From assembly GCA_019095985.1 (NCBI GenBank), contig CM032662.1:5271049-5335048 (forward strand): 64,000 nucleotides of DNA. Direction: 5' to 3'. Below, piece by piece: positions 43,311 to 53,858 of the stretch. The position numbers and the translations under genes are program-made. Source of the stretch: Streblospio benedicti. Its lineage: Eukaryota > Annelida > Polychaeta > Spionida > Spionidae. Position 1 is the first letter of the stretch, and every line of letters starts with the position of its first letter. The notes under the pieces were generated by a model. That model was given only the letters and a program-made list of their open reading frames with translations, made no database searches and was not told the DNA's origin.

Positions 43311-44322
43311 ACCTAAAACGAAGATTTGTTAAGGGCTCCACTAAATTTTGGTAGGGTAATTTGTGGTCCCCTGCTTGACTGCGTGCGTTGGCCTGCAGAT
43401 GTCATGCGCTTTGCCAATTCTGTCATGCTGTCTGTGAGGGCAGACAAATCATTATTTTGTCTATAAATTGACATGTTTTGGATTTCCTGGCGTAATTCGC
43501 TGATTGACCTTTGCATGTCATTTATGGTATCCGTTTGGGGAGTTGGTATGGCCCATGGGTTGTAGGGCGGATATGGCGAATAGTGTGATGGTGGCGCTTC
43601 AAAATGCCCTTGGGCTGGCGGATAAGGTGGTTGGGTTGTTGGGAATGGGGGTGGTGGTAGCCCCGGTGTGGCCGTTGATAGGGTGCCATTGGGGGTTGGT
43701 TATTTTCCCCGTGTTTTTTTTGTTTTTGTTTTTTCTTTTTCACATCTTTATGCTCATCAGCGTCGGATGTGCTAGACTCGTTTAATTGTTCTCTTAGGTG
43801 CGCATTTTGGCGTTGTAAGTCTTGTAGTTCAGACATATATTTATCCTCACGGTCACGGAGGCGACGATCGAAATCTAATTGGAAACGCTGTTCCGCCATC
43901 GCTATCTGATTTTGGATGATAGCCTGTATTTGTTCTGGTTTTAGCGGTTCTTCGCCGCCTATTGCTTTATAACCCTCCTCTGGGCTAATGGGGGTTTGAG
44001 GACTGGTTTCGCCGTCCTTTGGGGATTCGCTTTGCTGTTCTGAGCTCATATTTACCAATGCTAGATGTTCAGCCTCGGTAAGTGGTCTAATTTGCACGGT
44101 GGCGTCTACTCCTGTAAACGTGCAATCGAGTGTTCGATTTTCAATGACTGTGTCGTCGGTGTCAGAGGACGACGATGACGATTTGTACAATTTAAATAAA
44201 GGTTGCTTACCTTTATTTGGAGTGGACGTAAACATACGTACTATCCATTTAATCCGACTATTGTACAACGCGCCAAGACCACGAACTCTATTTTCGGGTT
44301 ACAATACCGTTATATCCACCAC
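43311..44322 (-). pseudogene. gag: Ty3/Gypsy-like gag, N-terminal part (fossil)
   Basis: The minus-strand frame from 44268 is acidic, then has a long coiled coil (RFQLDFDRRLRDREDKYMSE), a Lys-rich stretch (KKKKQKQKK) and a His/Pro-rich linker. The next frame ends in ITLPKFSG, the motif that opens the capsid region in many Ty3/Gypsy gags. The rest of the element is missing: the piece ends where the copy 5 fossil begins. Confidence 0.65.
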
Positions 44323-44483
44323 TGTGATGGACTATAACTCAACTACGTTTGTATTGTAAATCTTTACTAAAACTAACTGTTACTCATGTACACTCGTGTA
44401 TCTATATATCCAGCACCGGCACCGCACTGCTAGTGAGCAGGCGTGCTCCCTCTAGTGGGCGTGTCTCATATGATAGCATCACA
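44323..44483 (-). repeat. 5' LTR of the gag element, inserted in a MADF gene exon
   Basis: Minus strand: starts TGTGATGCTATCATATGAGA and ends TAGTCCATCACA, 161 bases with TG...CA ends and a TATATAGATA box near 44410. Gag follows within 60 bases. The other side (44484 upward) is the first exon of a MADF-type gene. Confidence 0.55.
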
Positions 44484-44602
44484 AGTTTGAGTGTCAGTTG
44501 TGGAATCCGTGTCTGGTTCAACATTAGCTTTTGCAATCTTCTTCCTTTTACGTCCCGCGACTATACCGGTTCCAAGATTCTTCTTCTTTTTGGGGGCCAT
44601 AG
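44484..44602 (-). pseudogene. First exon of a MADF-type gene, cut by the LTR (copy 2)
   Basis: Minus strand, starts MAPKKKKNLGTGIVAGRKRK and continues with EPDTDSTTDTQ, then ends at the LTR. The intact counterpart is at 52095-51845, and upstream sequence also matches between the two places (44690-45180 and 52200-52740). So the promoter and start survive but the gene body is lost here. Confidence 0.65.
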
Positions 44603-44679
44603 TATGCCTTTCCTTTCTTTAAATCTTCTTAAAACTTTAAATTAAACTTCCAAAAATGTTAGTAACATCTAAATGAAAT

Positions 44680-45180
44680 TTCCACGTGGTATTCAATTCG
44701 AAACTTTGGCAAACGTGGTGCTGGTGTTGGTGGCTTGACGTCTTGAAGAGCAAGAGACCGTTATTTGCCGCGCCGCGCCTTTAACACGCGCCGCGCCTAG
44801 TCTAGTGCGGCGCCTTCGATACCGCTGCGTGGCGCTGTTGTTTGGCAGCGTGTTAGGCAACGGACGTCGCCGAGCGCCATTGATTCGTATGTAAAAAAAA
44901 AGGCTGCGTCCGTTGTGACAACGGCTGCGTACGTTGTGATTTCGCCCTGTGGCAGAGCGAGTCAGGCTCTGTACGTGGTTGGGGTGACACCGTCGGCTTG
45001 GGATTTGCTCTGTGGCGTTGTGATAAGGCCCCGTACGTTGCATTTTGACTACGTGGGAGGCTGCGTACAGAGTCCTTGCGCCGTCTTTTCCAAGTAATGT
45101 TTACAAACATGGATTATCATATCGAGTGCCACGACGTGGCAGAGTCACAAATTTAGGCTCCGCCCGTCGTCTTTCACACT
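44680..45180 (-). promoter_or_regulatory. CpG-rich upstream region of MADF gene copy 2
   Basis: About 500 bases with many CpG and GCGCC words, duplicated at 52200-52740 before another MADF first exon. Shared words include CCACGTGGTAT, CCGTTGTGA and CAAGTAATGTTTACAAACAT. Conservation of a CpG-rich block upstream of two gene copies suggests a promoter. Confidence 0.5.
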
Positions 45181-45399
45181 ACCTCATCATAACTTTCCTT
45201 CCTGATAAATTTCCATTATTACTTTTAAAGTATAGCTTGAAAATTATATACTGCAAATTTATTAAATAACAGCATTCTTTACTTTATATCTATGTATTGC
45301 TACCTTCTCGTCTTTAAAGAATGGTGGTAGTGTGTTTACATTAATATATACTGATGGTGATGTATGAACTTAATTAAAATTGCATTATGACAAACCTAT

Positions 45400-45612
45400 C
45401 TAAAGAGATGAGCTGGCAAAAAATATAAAACATAAAAGAAGTTTACAATACGTAAATACATGTGTATATGGAAGATTAACAATAGCATTATGAATACCAG
45501 TCACATTATTCACAAAGCAATCTGTTTCATCAAAATTTTCATAAGTCATAAGCCGGTCCGGGTCAAAAATGTGTTTAGTTTGCTTACCGAAATTACCGAA
45601 ATAACCACGCAA
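45400..45612 (-). other. Unrecognised coding-like frame
   Basis: Minus-strand 70-codon frame with IFDPDRLMTYENFDETDCFV. Could belong to the Helitron remnant beside it; no family assigned. Confidence 0.3.
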
Positions 45613-45896
45613 GAATCCAAATTTTAATGATTTCCATTGTGTTCTGCGGTCAACTAAAGGTTCAATTAATATCTGATATCTTGCACCACTTCAACTTGAT
45701 CACTTAGTGATATCCGACATCTCCACCAATGTTGTAACGTAATACTCGATGTTGTATCTATGTTTATTATTCATATAACTGAAGTATACAATCAGCCATC
45801 CCATCTCTTATACAAAGCCTACCACCATCGTCCAGTCATCTAGACTCACTCCATTCTCAGTCTACTCGTGTAATCTCTTATCACACTACCACAGAC

Positions 45897-46010
45897 TTTA
45901 TGATTGCAACATTTTTTTCACAAACATTAGTTTTTAATGTGAATGCCTGGTCAAAGAGAGTCTTTTCTGTCCAGCAAGAATTGTGTAACAGTGGATGAGC
46001 TGATGATAGT
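45897..46010. repeat. Duplicate of 28685-28796
   Basis: TTTTCACAAACATTAGTTTTTAA... to GGATGAGCTGATGATA; few changes between copies. Part of a dispersed element. Confidence 0.75.
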
Positions 46011-46029
46011 AATTCGAGTTATCCCTTGT

Positions 46030-46960
46030 TTGTGGGTTTAATATATTTAAAGACAATCACTTTTCCAATCCCTTAGAATCTTGATAGCATGAGGAAAGGG
46101 CTGTGACATGCCCCATGCAAATCCGTGAGCATGTTGCTCTCGACGATTTGTATTTACTAGCAAAATCTGCAAGACACATTGTTTCAACTGTAAGTGGTCT
46201 TGCTATACATCTGTCTGTGATATTTTATACCCACACTTCATACCTTCCAATGGATTGATTGGCTTTGACAATCTTGTTGAATTTGGATCTGAAGGAATAT
46301 ATATCATTTCTTTGCTACATCTTCTAAGCAGCATTCCAGTTACTCTGTTATGGCGTCCATAATACAAACCTCCCTGTGATTTCCAAGCTTCTCTAATTGC
46401 TGGATACCATGAACATTACCTTCATTGTACTCACACTTGGTTCTACGAAGTAGATCTTCAAGTTCACGTTCTGCTTTTGATATGTAGCTTACAATATACA
46501 TAATACAACTATAAGCATCTAATACCGGTTGGATGTCCATGTTGCCGTTCCATGCAATAAGTAAATGTTTATTGTATGGATTTACCCAACATTCATTAAC
46601 GTTTATAGAACACAGCTGCACGCCTTGACAAAGCATTGGTTGCTAATTCAAATTCATGCTGACTGACATTTGCCTTTGTAAATATTTCATCAGTTGTCAA
46701 ATTCTTCTAGATAGGTTTAAAAACGAAATATAATCCCCTACTCACTTGCTCCTCAGCTTTGCTGTAGTTAAGACTATTGTTTTATTGCCTCGTCTTATAC
46801 AGTGGGATATTAAAAAATGAATTGCCATTGATCTGCAAAAGGTGACCATTCAACTGGAATGTTTGAAATCCTGTTGGTGCAGTGCATTAACTTGCTTTCA
46901 TCATCATACTCTGCCCAACTGTGAATATTTTTCCATTCTTCTAGGAAGGTTCTGTTTTCT
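46030..46960 (-). mobile_element. Helitron replication/helicase gene fragment
   Basis: The minus-strand frame at 46636-46340 contains [20 protein letters not shown] followed by [18 protein letters not shown]. This matches the Helitron-like N-terminal domain that precedes the PIF1-type helicase (N-x-D-I-Q ... Y-I-x-S-Y-x-x-K). Only this part is clear; flanking sequence is decayed in other frames. Rolling-circle transposon relic. Confidence 0.75.
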
Positions 46961-47180
46961 TAAAAAAAGGCTTCCTCTGGGAATTCATATTCTTGTTGTG
47001 CACTGTTGAGCGTTGTATGGGTTGTACCTGTTAGTTTTGAGCCATTTGTTCGTCATTTTGCTCAGGATTCATTACCATGTGTCTTACGTGAGGACGCAAA
47101 CCCACCTTGCACATACGATTCACTATTGCAAGTATTCCTTTACGATAGCCAGCGGTTGTTTTACCACGTTGTGTTTGCAG

Positions 47181-47322
47181 GTCTCGGCTCGCGGGTGGTC
47201 GAGTGCCTGCGTGAGGAGTACGGGGCGCAGTACCTGCTCAGCTGCGTGGTGGCGCCACACGCCAGCGGGGACAGCCCGCTGCAGCACTATAACGCGCTCC
47301 TGTGTCTCGCCACCCTGCAGAG
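47181..47322 (+). CDS. Tubulin-family exon, delta-tubulin-like
   Basis: Plus-strand exon of 142 bases with acceptor GTTGTGTTTGCAG and donor AG-GTAGGC. It encodes GLGSRVVECLREEYG, LLSCVVAPHASGDSPLQHYN and ALLCLATLQR. That is the tubulin segment just after the GTP-binding loop (GSGLGS), where alpha and beta tubulins have SLLME-RLSVDY. The S-P-L-Q-H-Y-N-A-L-L-x-L-x-x-L pattern (family V-Q-N-Y-N-x-L-L-T-L) is closest to delta tubulin, a basal-body protein. The exon is GC-rich and open, in contrast to its surroundings. Neighbouring exons are not in view, so this is either part of a long-intron host gene or a stranded exon. Confidence 0.65.
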
Positions 47323-47325
47323 GTA

Positions 47326-47545
47326 GGCACATCATCATATTTGTCTTGGTCAGGAGGCCATATATTCCATCCAATGTGTCCTTTTGTTGCCTCTTACCTT
47401 ATTAGAATCTCCTGGATGACCACACAAAAGTACTGTTTTCTCAGGATGTTGCACAGGTAGACACATCATCATATTTGTCTCGGTCAGGAGGCCTCGCACA
47501 GCAGAAATATATGTATGACTGTTCCATGTGTCCTTTCTGTTAACT
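47326..47545. repeat. Tandem duplication after the tubulin exon
   Basis: GTAGGCACATCATCATATTT at 47323 recurs as GTAGACACATCATCATATTT at about 47456, each followed by GGTCAGGAGGCC and later CCATGTGTCCTTT. The unit of about 130 bases begins at the exon's donor site. Confidence 0.7.
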
Positions 47546-47620
47546 GTCAACCTTATTCACAAAATCAATAGTTGTTCTCGACTTTACATTTGTTTTTCGA
47601 CTTGTTTGCCATATTACGGA

Positions 47621-47809
47621 CTAGTTTTTTGGTGTCAAATGAATTCTATGAACTATATATACGACGCAAGTCCTCTCACACAGTTTCACATTGAACAAAC
47701 ATATCCGATGACTATGCCCAGTCTTCCCACATCTGAAACATTCACGTCGAATGTCATCTGGTATGCATGATGACACGGTGGCGTTCCTGGCTCTGGTGTG
47801 TGTCCTCAA
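47621..47809 (-). mobile_element. CCHC zinc-knuckle remnant
   Basis: Minus-strand frame with ECFRCGKTGHSHRIC, a C-x2-C-x4-H-x4-C zinc knuckle as in retroelement gag. It is isolated, and nothing else of an element is clear nearby. Confidence 0.5.
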
Positions 47810-48193
47810 GACTCATGTCATGAGAAAATTTCTTTGATGGTCGTATACAGTATACATGGACAAAATGTTACTTTTAATAAATATATAAGAAGACTAAAAT
47901 GGACTATATCTTAATCAATATATATATATTTTTTTACTTTTATCAGAATACTTTTATTCAATTATTTATGAAAAGTCATGAACACAATGACAGCATTTAT
48001 TAATTGTTTATTAATTGTTGTCTAAGAATTAAAAATTCTGCACTAAAAATAGCCACCCCTGGGGGGAGGCCATGTGCCCATGTACACTTCATTTGGTTCT
48101 GGTTCGTCTTGCTCAGGGCTACTATCCCGGCTGACCGTGAACCAGGGATATATAGCATCCATCACGGATCGTCGGGCGACTGGACTGATTCGG

Positions 48194-48661
48194 CTAAGTT
48201 CCTGGCTCATCGTGGTAGGATTGCCCATTGGTGATGGCATCACGGATCATTGGGCGACTGGGCGGACTTGCTTTCTCGGTCTTTGTTCCTGGGCCTTGCG
48301 CTTCTTCTTTGCTTCCCATTGCTCGTGCAGCTTCTGAATGAAGTTTATTAAACTTACTTGCTCTTGGCACTTCCTGCGATCTCGCGTCCAATAGTGTGCG
48401 GCTGAATTGCCCATAAGCATAGGGCTGGAGTCTAGCATATAGTCGGTGAGGCAGCTGAGACCAGGCGACATTGCACAGGGAACCCTAGATGAAAAAGCGA
48501 AAGCGAGGGGTTTTAGAATTGGATTATTATTTTTTTACCCCTTAAAACTAGTCAAAAATAAAGGCGTTGTACTCACAGATGGTGGCGATGGCGCGTTTCT
48601 GACGTCCAACCATTGACCAGGAGTAAAGCGATTGACGAGCGAGGAATCCTCGGGGCCGGTG
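48194..48661 (-). CDS. Two-exon end of an unknown gene
   Basis: Minus strand. Exon 48661-48577 (acceptor TTTTTTTCCAG; donor GTGAGT) encodes EDSSLVNRFTPGQWLDVRNA. The next exon starts at 48484 (acceptor TTTTCATCTAG) with SLCNVAWSQLPHRLYARLQP, YAYGQFSRTLLDARSQEVPR, and runs open to a stop at 48194. A GTAAGT inside it (near 48379) could be an alternative donor. Phases agree between the two exons. No family was recognised. Confidence 0.5.
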
Positions 48662-49069
48662 CTGGAAAAAAAACTGGCTAATTACAACAGAATCCCCCAC
48701 CACCACCACCAACCACAGTAGCACTGGCCGTTCCACACTGAAAGTTGTGGATTAATTAAGTATTTTGATGATCACAAGGATCCAATGTTCACCTTGATGA
48801 TAAAGTACACTTTGCACACAGAATTTATCTCCCAAATGATAACACAAATAGCATTTTGTAGAATTTTGCACTAACAACAAAAATAAAATTATAGAATCCA
48901 AAGTAACTGTTTCCTTTAAAACTTATGTATTAAACAAATATGTGGCTCAATCCACAAACAATTTTTACGATTTTAATTTATTAATAAGCTGGAAATCTGC
49001 AATATTACATATGCCCAGCATGATTAATTTCTATTTACAAACAAATACAACATTTAATACTCACTGGTA

Positions 49070-49705
49070 CCAGCGCTTGCAGAAGACCCTGGTCTCGGCG
49101 TTGCTAGTTGCTGGTGAGGAAGGTGGGAGATGGGCTGTGAGTTTGGAGTTGAATCAATAATGGTGAGATCCTCATCAAAATCTGATATTGTCCCAGGTTC
49201 TGCCTTTTTTTAACACCAACCGTGAGATTAGGAGGTTGATTCTGACTCAAGTTAGAAGAAAAAAATTGGCTTGAGACCAAATTATAATTCTCTTACTGCC
49301 CTTGGGTTGAAAATCAGCCCCACCTGATCTGTTTTTCCCTCAACATCTTAGTAAATGTGTCTCTTATATTAGTCCATGCCGCCTTTATTTGGTTGACAGT
49401 TTGAAAACATTTCATGGTTTCTAACCCAGCTTGCCAAATGAAATATTTTCCTTTTCTTTTTTGAAGTTGGCATGACTTCTCTGCCATAATGGTGCATTTG
49501 ATTTAACAAATTCTATCAAAGTAGGCGTTTCATCGTCAGTCAAAATTATTTTACTTTTATCAGGGACCCCACCACCCCCACCCTCCTCACTAGACTCAGA
49601 TTCCCCTCTCCTCATCGATGAAGCCTGGGTGAGGTGGGGATGTCTGGGAGTTGGCCTCTGACTTCGGACACGTCTGCACGCACGGCGGTACTTGATTGGA
49701 GGCAC
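49070..49705 (-). pseudogene. MADF-type gene, degraded copy (copy 3)
   Basis: Minus strand: SSEEGGGGG linker, LIEFVKSNAPLWQRSHANFK of the MADF domain, later AAWTNIRDTFTKM and the end SHLPHQQLATPRPGSSASAG-like. Frameshifts near 49430 and several stops in 49070-49400 break it. It is collinear with 50898-51551, so it is a duplicated pseudogene. The stretch 49490-49690 is near-identical to the MADF fragment at 32146-32340. Confidence 0.75.
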
Positions 49706-50254
49706 TGAAAAAGAATTTCACCCAGAAAGATTTAATTATTTGAAAGTATATACACATTTTTTTTAAAGGCTACTCTTGATCGACCTCCGCTCTTATTCGG
49801 TGTTTGGAACAAGTAGTAGTAGTATTATTACCTCTTCGCCCATGCGTGATAAAGGCTATTACCACATGATAGAATTTGACAGCTCATGCAAGCAGAAGAA
49901 CAACTTTGAAGATGTTTTTTTTACTAACACTTATACACCAAGTAAACTGTTTCATGTTTATCATCCTATCATTTATGTGGTATTTGATGACTATGACCAG
50001 TCATAATATTTTAGGACCAAGTAAACTTACTTGTAGAAAGGTGTCTTTTTAAATGTCACGCATCTCCGACTTGTCAAAATGAATCGACAGCGCCGACGAC
50101 CAAAAGTTATAAAGACATTCTACATACAGAAATCCATAAAAATTACACTAGATGGTGAAAATAAGAAACTAGATGCATTTCTGAATACACAGGTCAATTT
50201 TTCTCAAGAAAGACTTTTATCTATATAGGCGCCACAATAGCTGATAAATCAGAC

Positions 50255-52095
50255 CTAAAAATTTCTACTTGGCATTTTTTCAGAGTGTTTTGCTACGTGT
50301 TGGCGTTTTCCCGTATGCCGATATGAATGGGTTAAGGCGTACTGAGAAATTTGACCCTGTACTATAGCCCGCTGTGGCTGAGGAATAGCCAGGAGAATGC
50401 TGGAAAGCCAGTTACAAAAAGAGACTATAGTCCCATCCTCACAACAAACAGAGGGAAGGCGTTTGAGTAATTGGTTTAGCGACTCAAACTGAGTATCACG
50501 GTCTTTGATAAGACTTTCTAAAAATGCTTGGCTTATTTCAAAACCTCCCCCACCACCACCACCACCAACATTACCACCTGCCCTTGCTCCACCTGAAAGT
50601 TGTGGGTTAATTAAGTATTTTGTTGATAAAGGTTAACATGTTAACCCTATTTAAAATTATACTTTGAACAAGAAATTTTTGAACCAATCAGTAACAGACC
50701 AAGAAGATTGGATTGCGTAAAATTGTTCACAAAATAAAACCAGATAATTCTAAATTGCGCAATCACTTCAATAATTTATTTAGCTCAAACCACATGGTAC
50801 TTTTACCATCTTAAATTATTATTAAGCCGGAAAACTCCATTATTAAATAATGATGAATATTTTAAATTTAAAATCAAAAAATAAATTTAATACTCACTTG
50901 TACCCGCGCTTGCAGAAGAGTCTGGTCTGGACGGTGGTTGCTGGTGAGGAAGGTGAAGGGGGCCAGACTGTGAGTTGGGATTTGAATCAACTAGTGGTAT
51001 ATCATCATCAAGATCAGAAATGGTCACAGGTTCTCTACGCCTTTTAAGAGGGACAGTGCTAGACAATTTGGTATTGCACACGTTTGAATACAGGAAGTTT
51101 GCGTGTGTCCAAATCAAGATGCGTTTAGTTCCTTTAGGTTGAAAATCACCAGAACCTGACCTATTTTTTTCTCTCACCATTTTAGTATAGGTGTCGCGGA
51201 TATTTGTCCACGCGGCTTTTATGTGCTCAACATTCTTATAAATTTTCAAATATTTCAAACCAGCTTGCCAAATAAAGAATTTCTCTTTTTCTTTTTTAAA
51301 ATTTGCATGATCCCTTTGCCAAAGGGCTGGATTTGATTGAACAAATTCAATCAAACTCTGGGTTTGTTCTTCAGTTAACAGAATTTTACTTTTATCCGCC
51401 GGGTCCCCACCACCCCCACCCTCCTCACTAGCATCTGAGTCCAACACGCGCCTCGTCGTCGTGGAAGCCTGGGTTGCTGAGAAGTTCGGAGGGGCCATCT
51501 GAGAGTCTGACGTGCGGTTGTCTCTCCCAGCGGTACTGGGGGCAGCCACTTAAACAAAAAGAAACCAAAAATATTTATTTATTTGAAAGTATGTGCAAAC
51601 TATTGCGCAAAGTTTACACGTAAGAACATTATAATCATCAATACGTCCCGCACGTGGTTACTTATTTAATAAAATTCAACCAACCCCAAAAAATCATTGC
51701 CACGTGGTCAGAAGCAAAAACTTCAAGACTTTCAGTTTAATATTATTATCATTTATATATTGGCACCACCAATAGAAGAATATGGAATTAAATTTAATCT
51801 ATTTAGTAACCAATAAAACAAAGTTAAATGTATCAATCACAAACCTTTTGCCTTCTTTTGTTGACCTCCGACCTCGGTGAGGGTGCCGACCACGCGGGCC
51901 TTCGACGTGGACGTGGACGTAGACGCTGGGGGCGGAGGGGTTGGAGGTGTTGGCGATCTTGGAGCTGGAGATGAACGACCGGGTGCATCGTTTGTGGAAT
52001 CTGTATCTTCCGAACATATCTTGGCCGGGCCATTCTTCCTTTTCTGCCAGAAAACGACACCTACACCAAGATTCTTCTTCTTCTTTTGGTGCCAT
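50255..52095 (-). CDS. MADF/BESS-type DNA-binding protein gene (copy 4, best kept)
   Basis: Minus strand. First exon 52095-51845 (starts MAPK; Ser/Pro/Thr-rich; donor GTTTGT; appears frame-disturbed). Second exon 51551-50898 (acceptor TTTTTGTTTAAG; donor GTGAGT) has an acidic Gly linker and a full MADF domain, LIEFVQSNPALWQRDHANFK to AAWTNIRDTYTKMVREKN, with the W and hydrophobic spacing of Myb/SANT-like folds. It then has a basic KRRREP stretch and TISDLDDDIPLVDS. Third exon 50592-50255 (acceptor ACAACTTTCAG; TAG at 50255) has a Gly run and FCNWLSSILLAIPQPQRAIV, like the BESS protein-contact motif paired with MADF in insect regulators. It is either a host factor or the DNA-binding gene of a PIF/Harbinger-type transposon; several copies in 20 kb favour the latter. 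Confidence 0.7.
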
Positions 52096-52199
52096 ATCTT
52101 GTGCCTGTGCTTCCGCTCTCTTTACTTTATAAGTGTGGTAAAACTTTCAAATTAAACTTACAATAATCTTCAGAAAATTTGGCAATTAAATACTAAATT

Positions 52200-52740
52200 A
52201 AATGTCCACGTGGTATCCAATTCGAGACATGTACAAATGAGGTCCTGGTGGTTTGAAGTTTGAGAGCGAAAGACCGTTTTTTTCCGCGCCGGTTTAAATA
52301 GCGGGCGGCGGACAGACTAGTCGGCTCCCGTTTGAACCACTGCGGCGCTCAGTCATTTGACACCGTTAACGCCAACAGGCAACGTGGTAGGACAACGGGC
52401 GTCGCCGAGCCAATTGATTTGTATGTAAAAATCAAGGCTGCAATAGGCTTGTAAAAAAGGGCTGCGTCCGTTGTGATTTGAACAAGGCGGAAGCGAGTCA
52501 TACTCTGATACGTTGTTGCGGCGGCTCCTATTTCCTCTGTGATGTTGTGATAAGGCTACGTCGTTGCATTTGACTTCACAATTGGATGCGGACAGAGTCC
52601 TTGCGGCTCCGTTTCCAAGTAATGTTTACAAACATGGATTATCAAATTGAGTGCCACGACGGGTTCCCACCCACAGAGGGTGACCAAACGTGGCAGAGTC
52701 AACATTTTAGGCTCTGTCCGTTACTTCCAATCCGTGGCTT
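52200..52740 (-). promoter_or_regulatory. CpG-rich upstream region of MADF gene copy 4
   Basis: Counterpart of 44680-45180 with the same order of shared words (CCACGTGGTATCCAATTCGA, CAAGTAATGTTTACAAACAT, GTGGCAGAGTCA). Probably the promoter region of the gene. Confidence 0.5.
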
Positions 52741-53050
52741 GGTATAATGGGGGTTAAACAGTTCCATTGTTTGTGCAAGGAAGACTGTATACCAAAACAT
52801 TAATTTACCTGTTTATTACTAAATAATTCTGGAACAGGTTTTGGCATCGAGATGTATTATGCTATCAGAATTAGAATAATAGCATTTAAAGATTCTCGTT
52901 TGATCGTCAGTATATAGATGTCCATCAATATTATGAACTGTAAATATGTCAAATATATGAGATCTTTAATTTGTCTAAAATTCGGATATTAAAGCGTGCA
53001 TTTCTTCTATAAATTTTAATGTATTTTTCTGCTCTTTTGATTCAAGATAG
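52740..53050. repeat. Dispersed repeat block, copy 1 of 3
   Basis: Contains CAGTTCCATTGTTTGTGCAA (also at about 55650 and 56755) and GGCATCGAGATGTATTATGC (also at about 56972), followed by the same AT-rich sequence with ATATGTCAAATATATGAGAT. Confidence 0.75.
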
Positions 53051-53187
53051 CCCCTAAACAATTTAAGGACTCGGGCGCGGGCGTTCTAATTTGGCTCCAG
53101 CCAAGGCAGCCTCGATCTTCATCCTTCCATTGTCTTGTGCATCGAAGCCTTGGTCAGACTTATGCACATGGTCGTTTACGTGTAGGA

Positions 53188-53511
53188 CTATGACCATCCT
53201 TTTTCCACGCGCAGCTCCTCGATTTCCTTCTCTAAATCCTCAGTGTCCAGTTCGCCCAGTCTGGCAAATTCCTCCTCTATTGTGTAATAGCCAGTCCTCG
53301 AAAACCCCACTCGGCGACATTGACATGGATTTGGGCGCCCATGACGTCCGCCGCCTGCCGATACCGAAAAACGGCGAGAACACGCCATCCCCAGTAGGCA
53401 AATTAACCACAGCAGACGGACACATATTGATTGATCCGCTGTAAATGCACTAACTTCAATTTTTCCCTGTGGTCTTTTGGTTTTTAATGCTTCCTGCATA
53501 GTGAAAGTCAC
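53188..53511 (-). pseudogene. Antisense gene exon 2-like fragment (copy 6)
   Basis: Minus strand. It contains TGDGVFSPFFGIG, equivalent to TGDGVFSPFSPVP of copy 1, and IEEEFARLGELDTEDLEKEI, equivalent to VDEEFTRLTEMDATDLEREI. The rest of the gene and the envelope are not seen here. Strongly diverged and broken. Confidence 0.65.
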
Positions 53512-53689
53512 CTTATTTGTCTCAATTTTCGTTGGACTTACTCTTAGTAAGTTTAAAGTCTGCTCTCTGTGCCGTGATATGAGCTAAGGTCATGGTGAGT
53601 TTCACCTATAATATGATATTGACATGCATGTACACAATTACATTTTAGTAGCCCTCTGACTGTATTAGTAGCTCGTGTCATGTGCCAAG

Positions 53690-53780
53690 TAAGTAGGAGT
53701 ATGCAAATGGTACACTTTTTTTCATGAGCGAGCATGAAAGGAACTTGGCTATAAAATGTACATTTTGGTCTATTTTTAAT
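53690..53780. repeat. Repeat shared with 56140-56230
   Basis: GCAAATGGTACACTTTTTTT through TCATGAGCGAGCATGAAAGG to GGTCTATTTTTAAT in both places. Confidence 0.75.
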
Positions 53781-53858
53781 AATTGAACGGCCATATGGAA
53801 ACTTAACACAGTTCACTTCGCTTCGTCTCCCCATTTTTCAAAGCCTCGGGGAAAAACC

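Noticed and set aside
47006-47180. Extension of the tubulin frame upstream of 47181 as one long exon
   Set aside because: The upstream residues do not fit tubulin, and a clear acceptor lies exactly where similarity starts.
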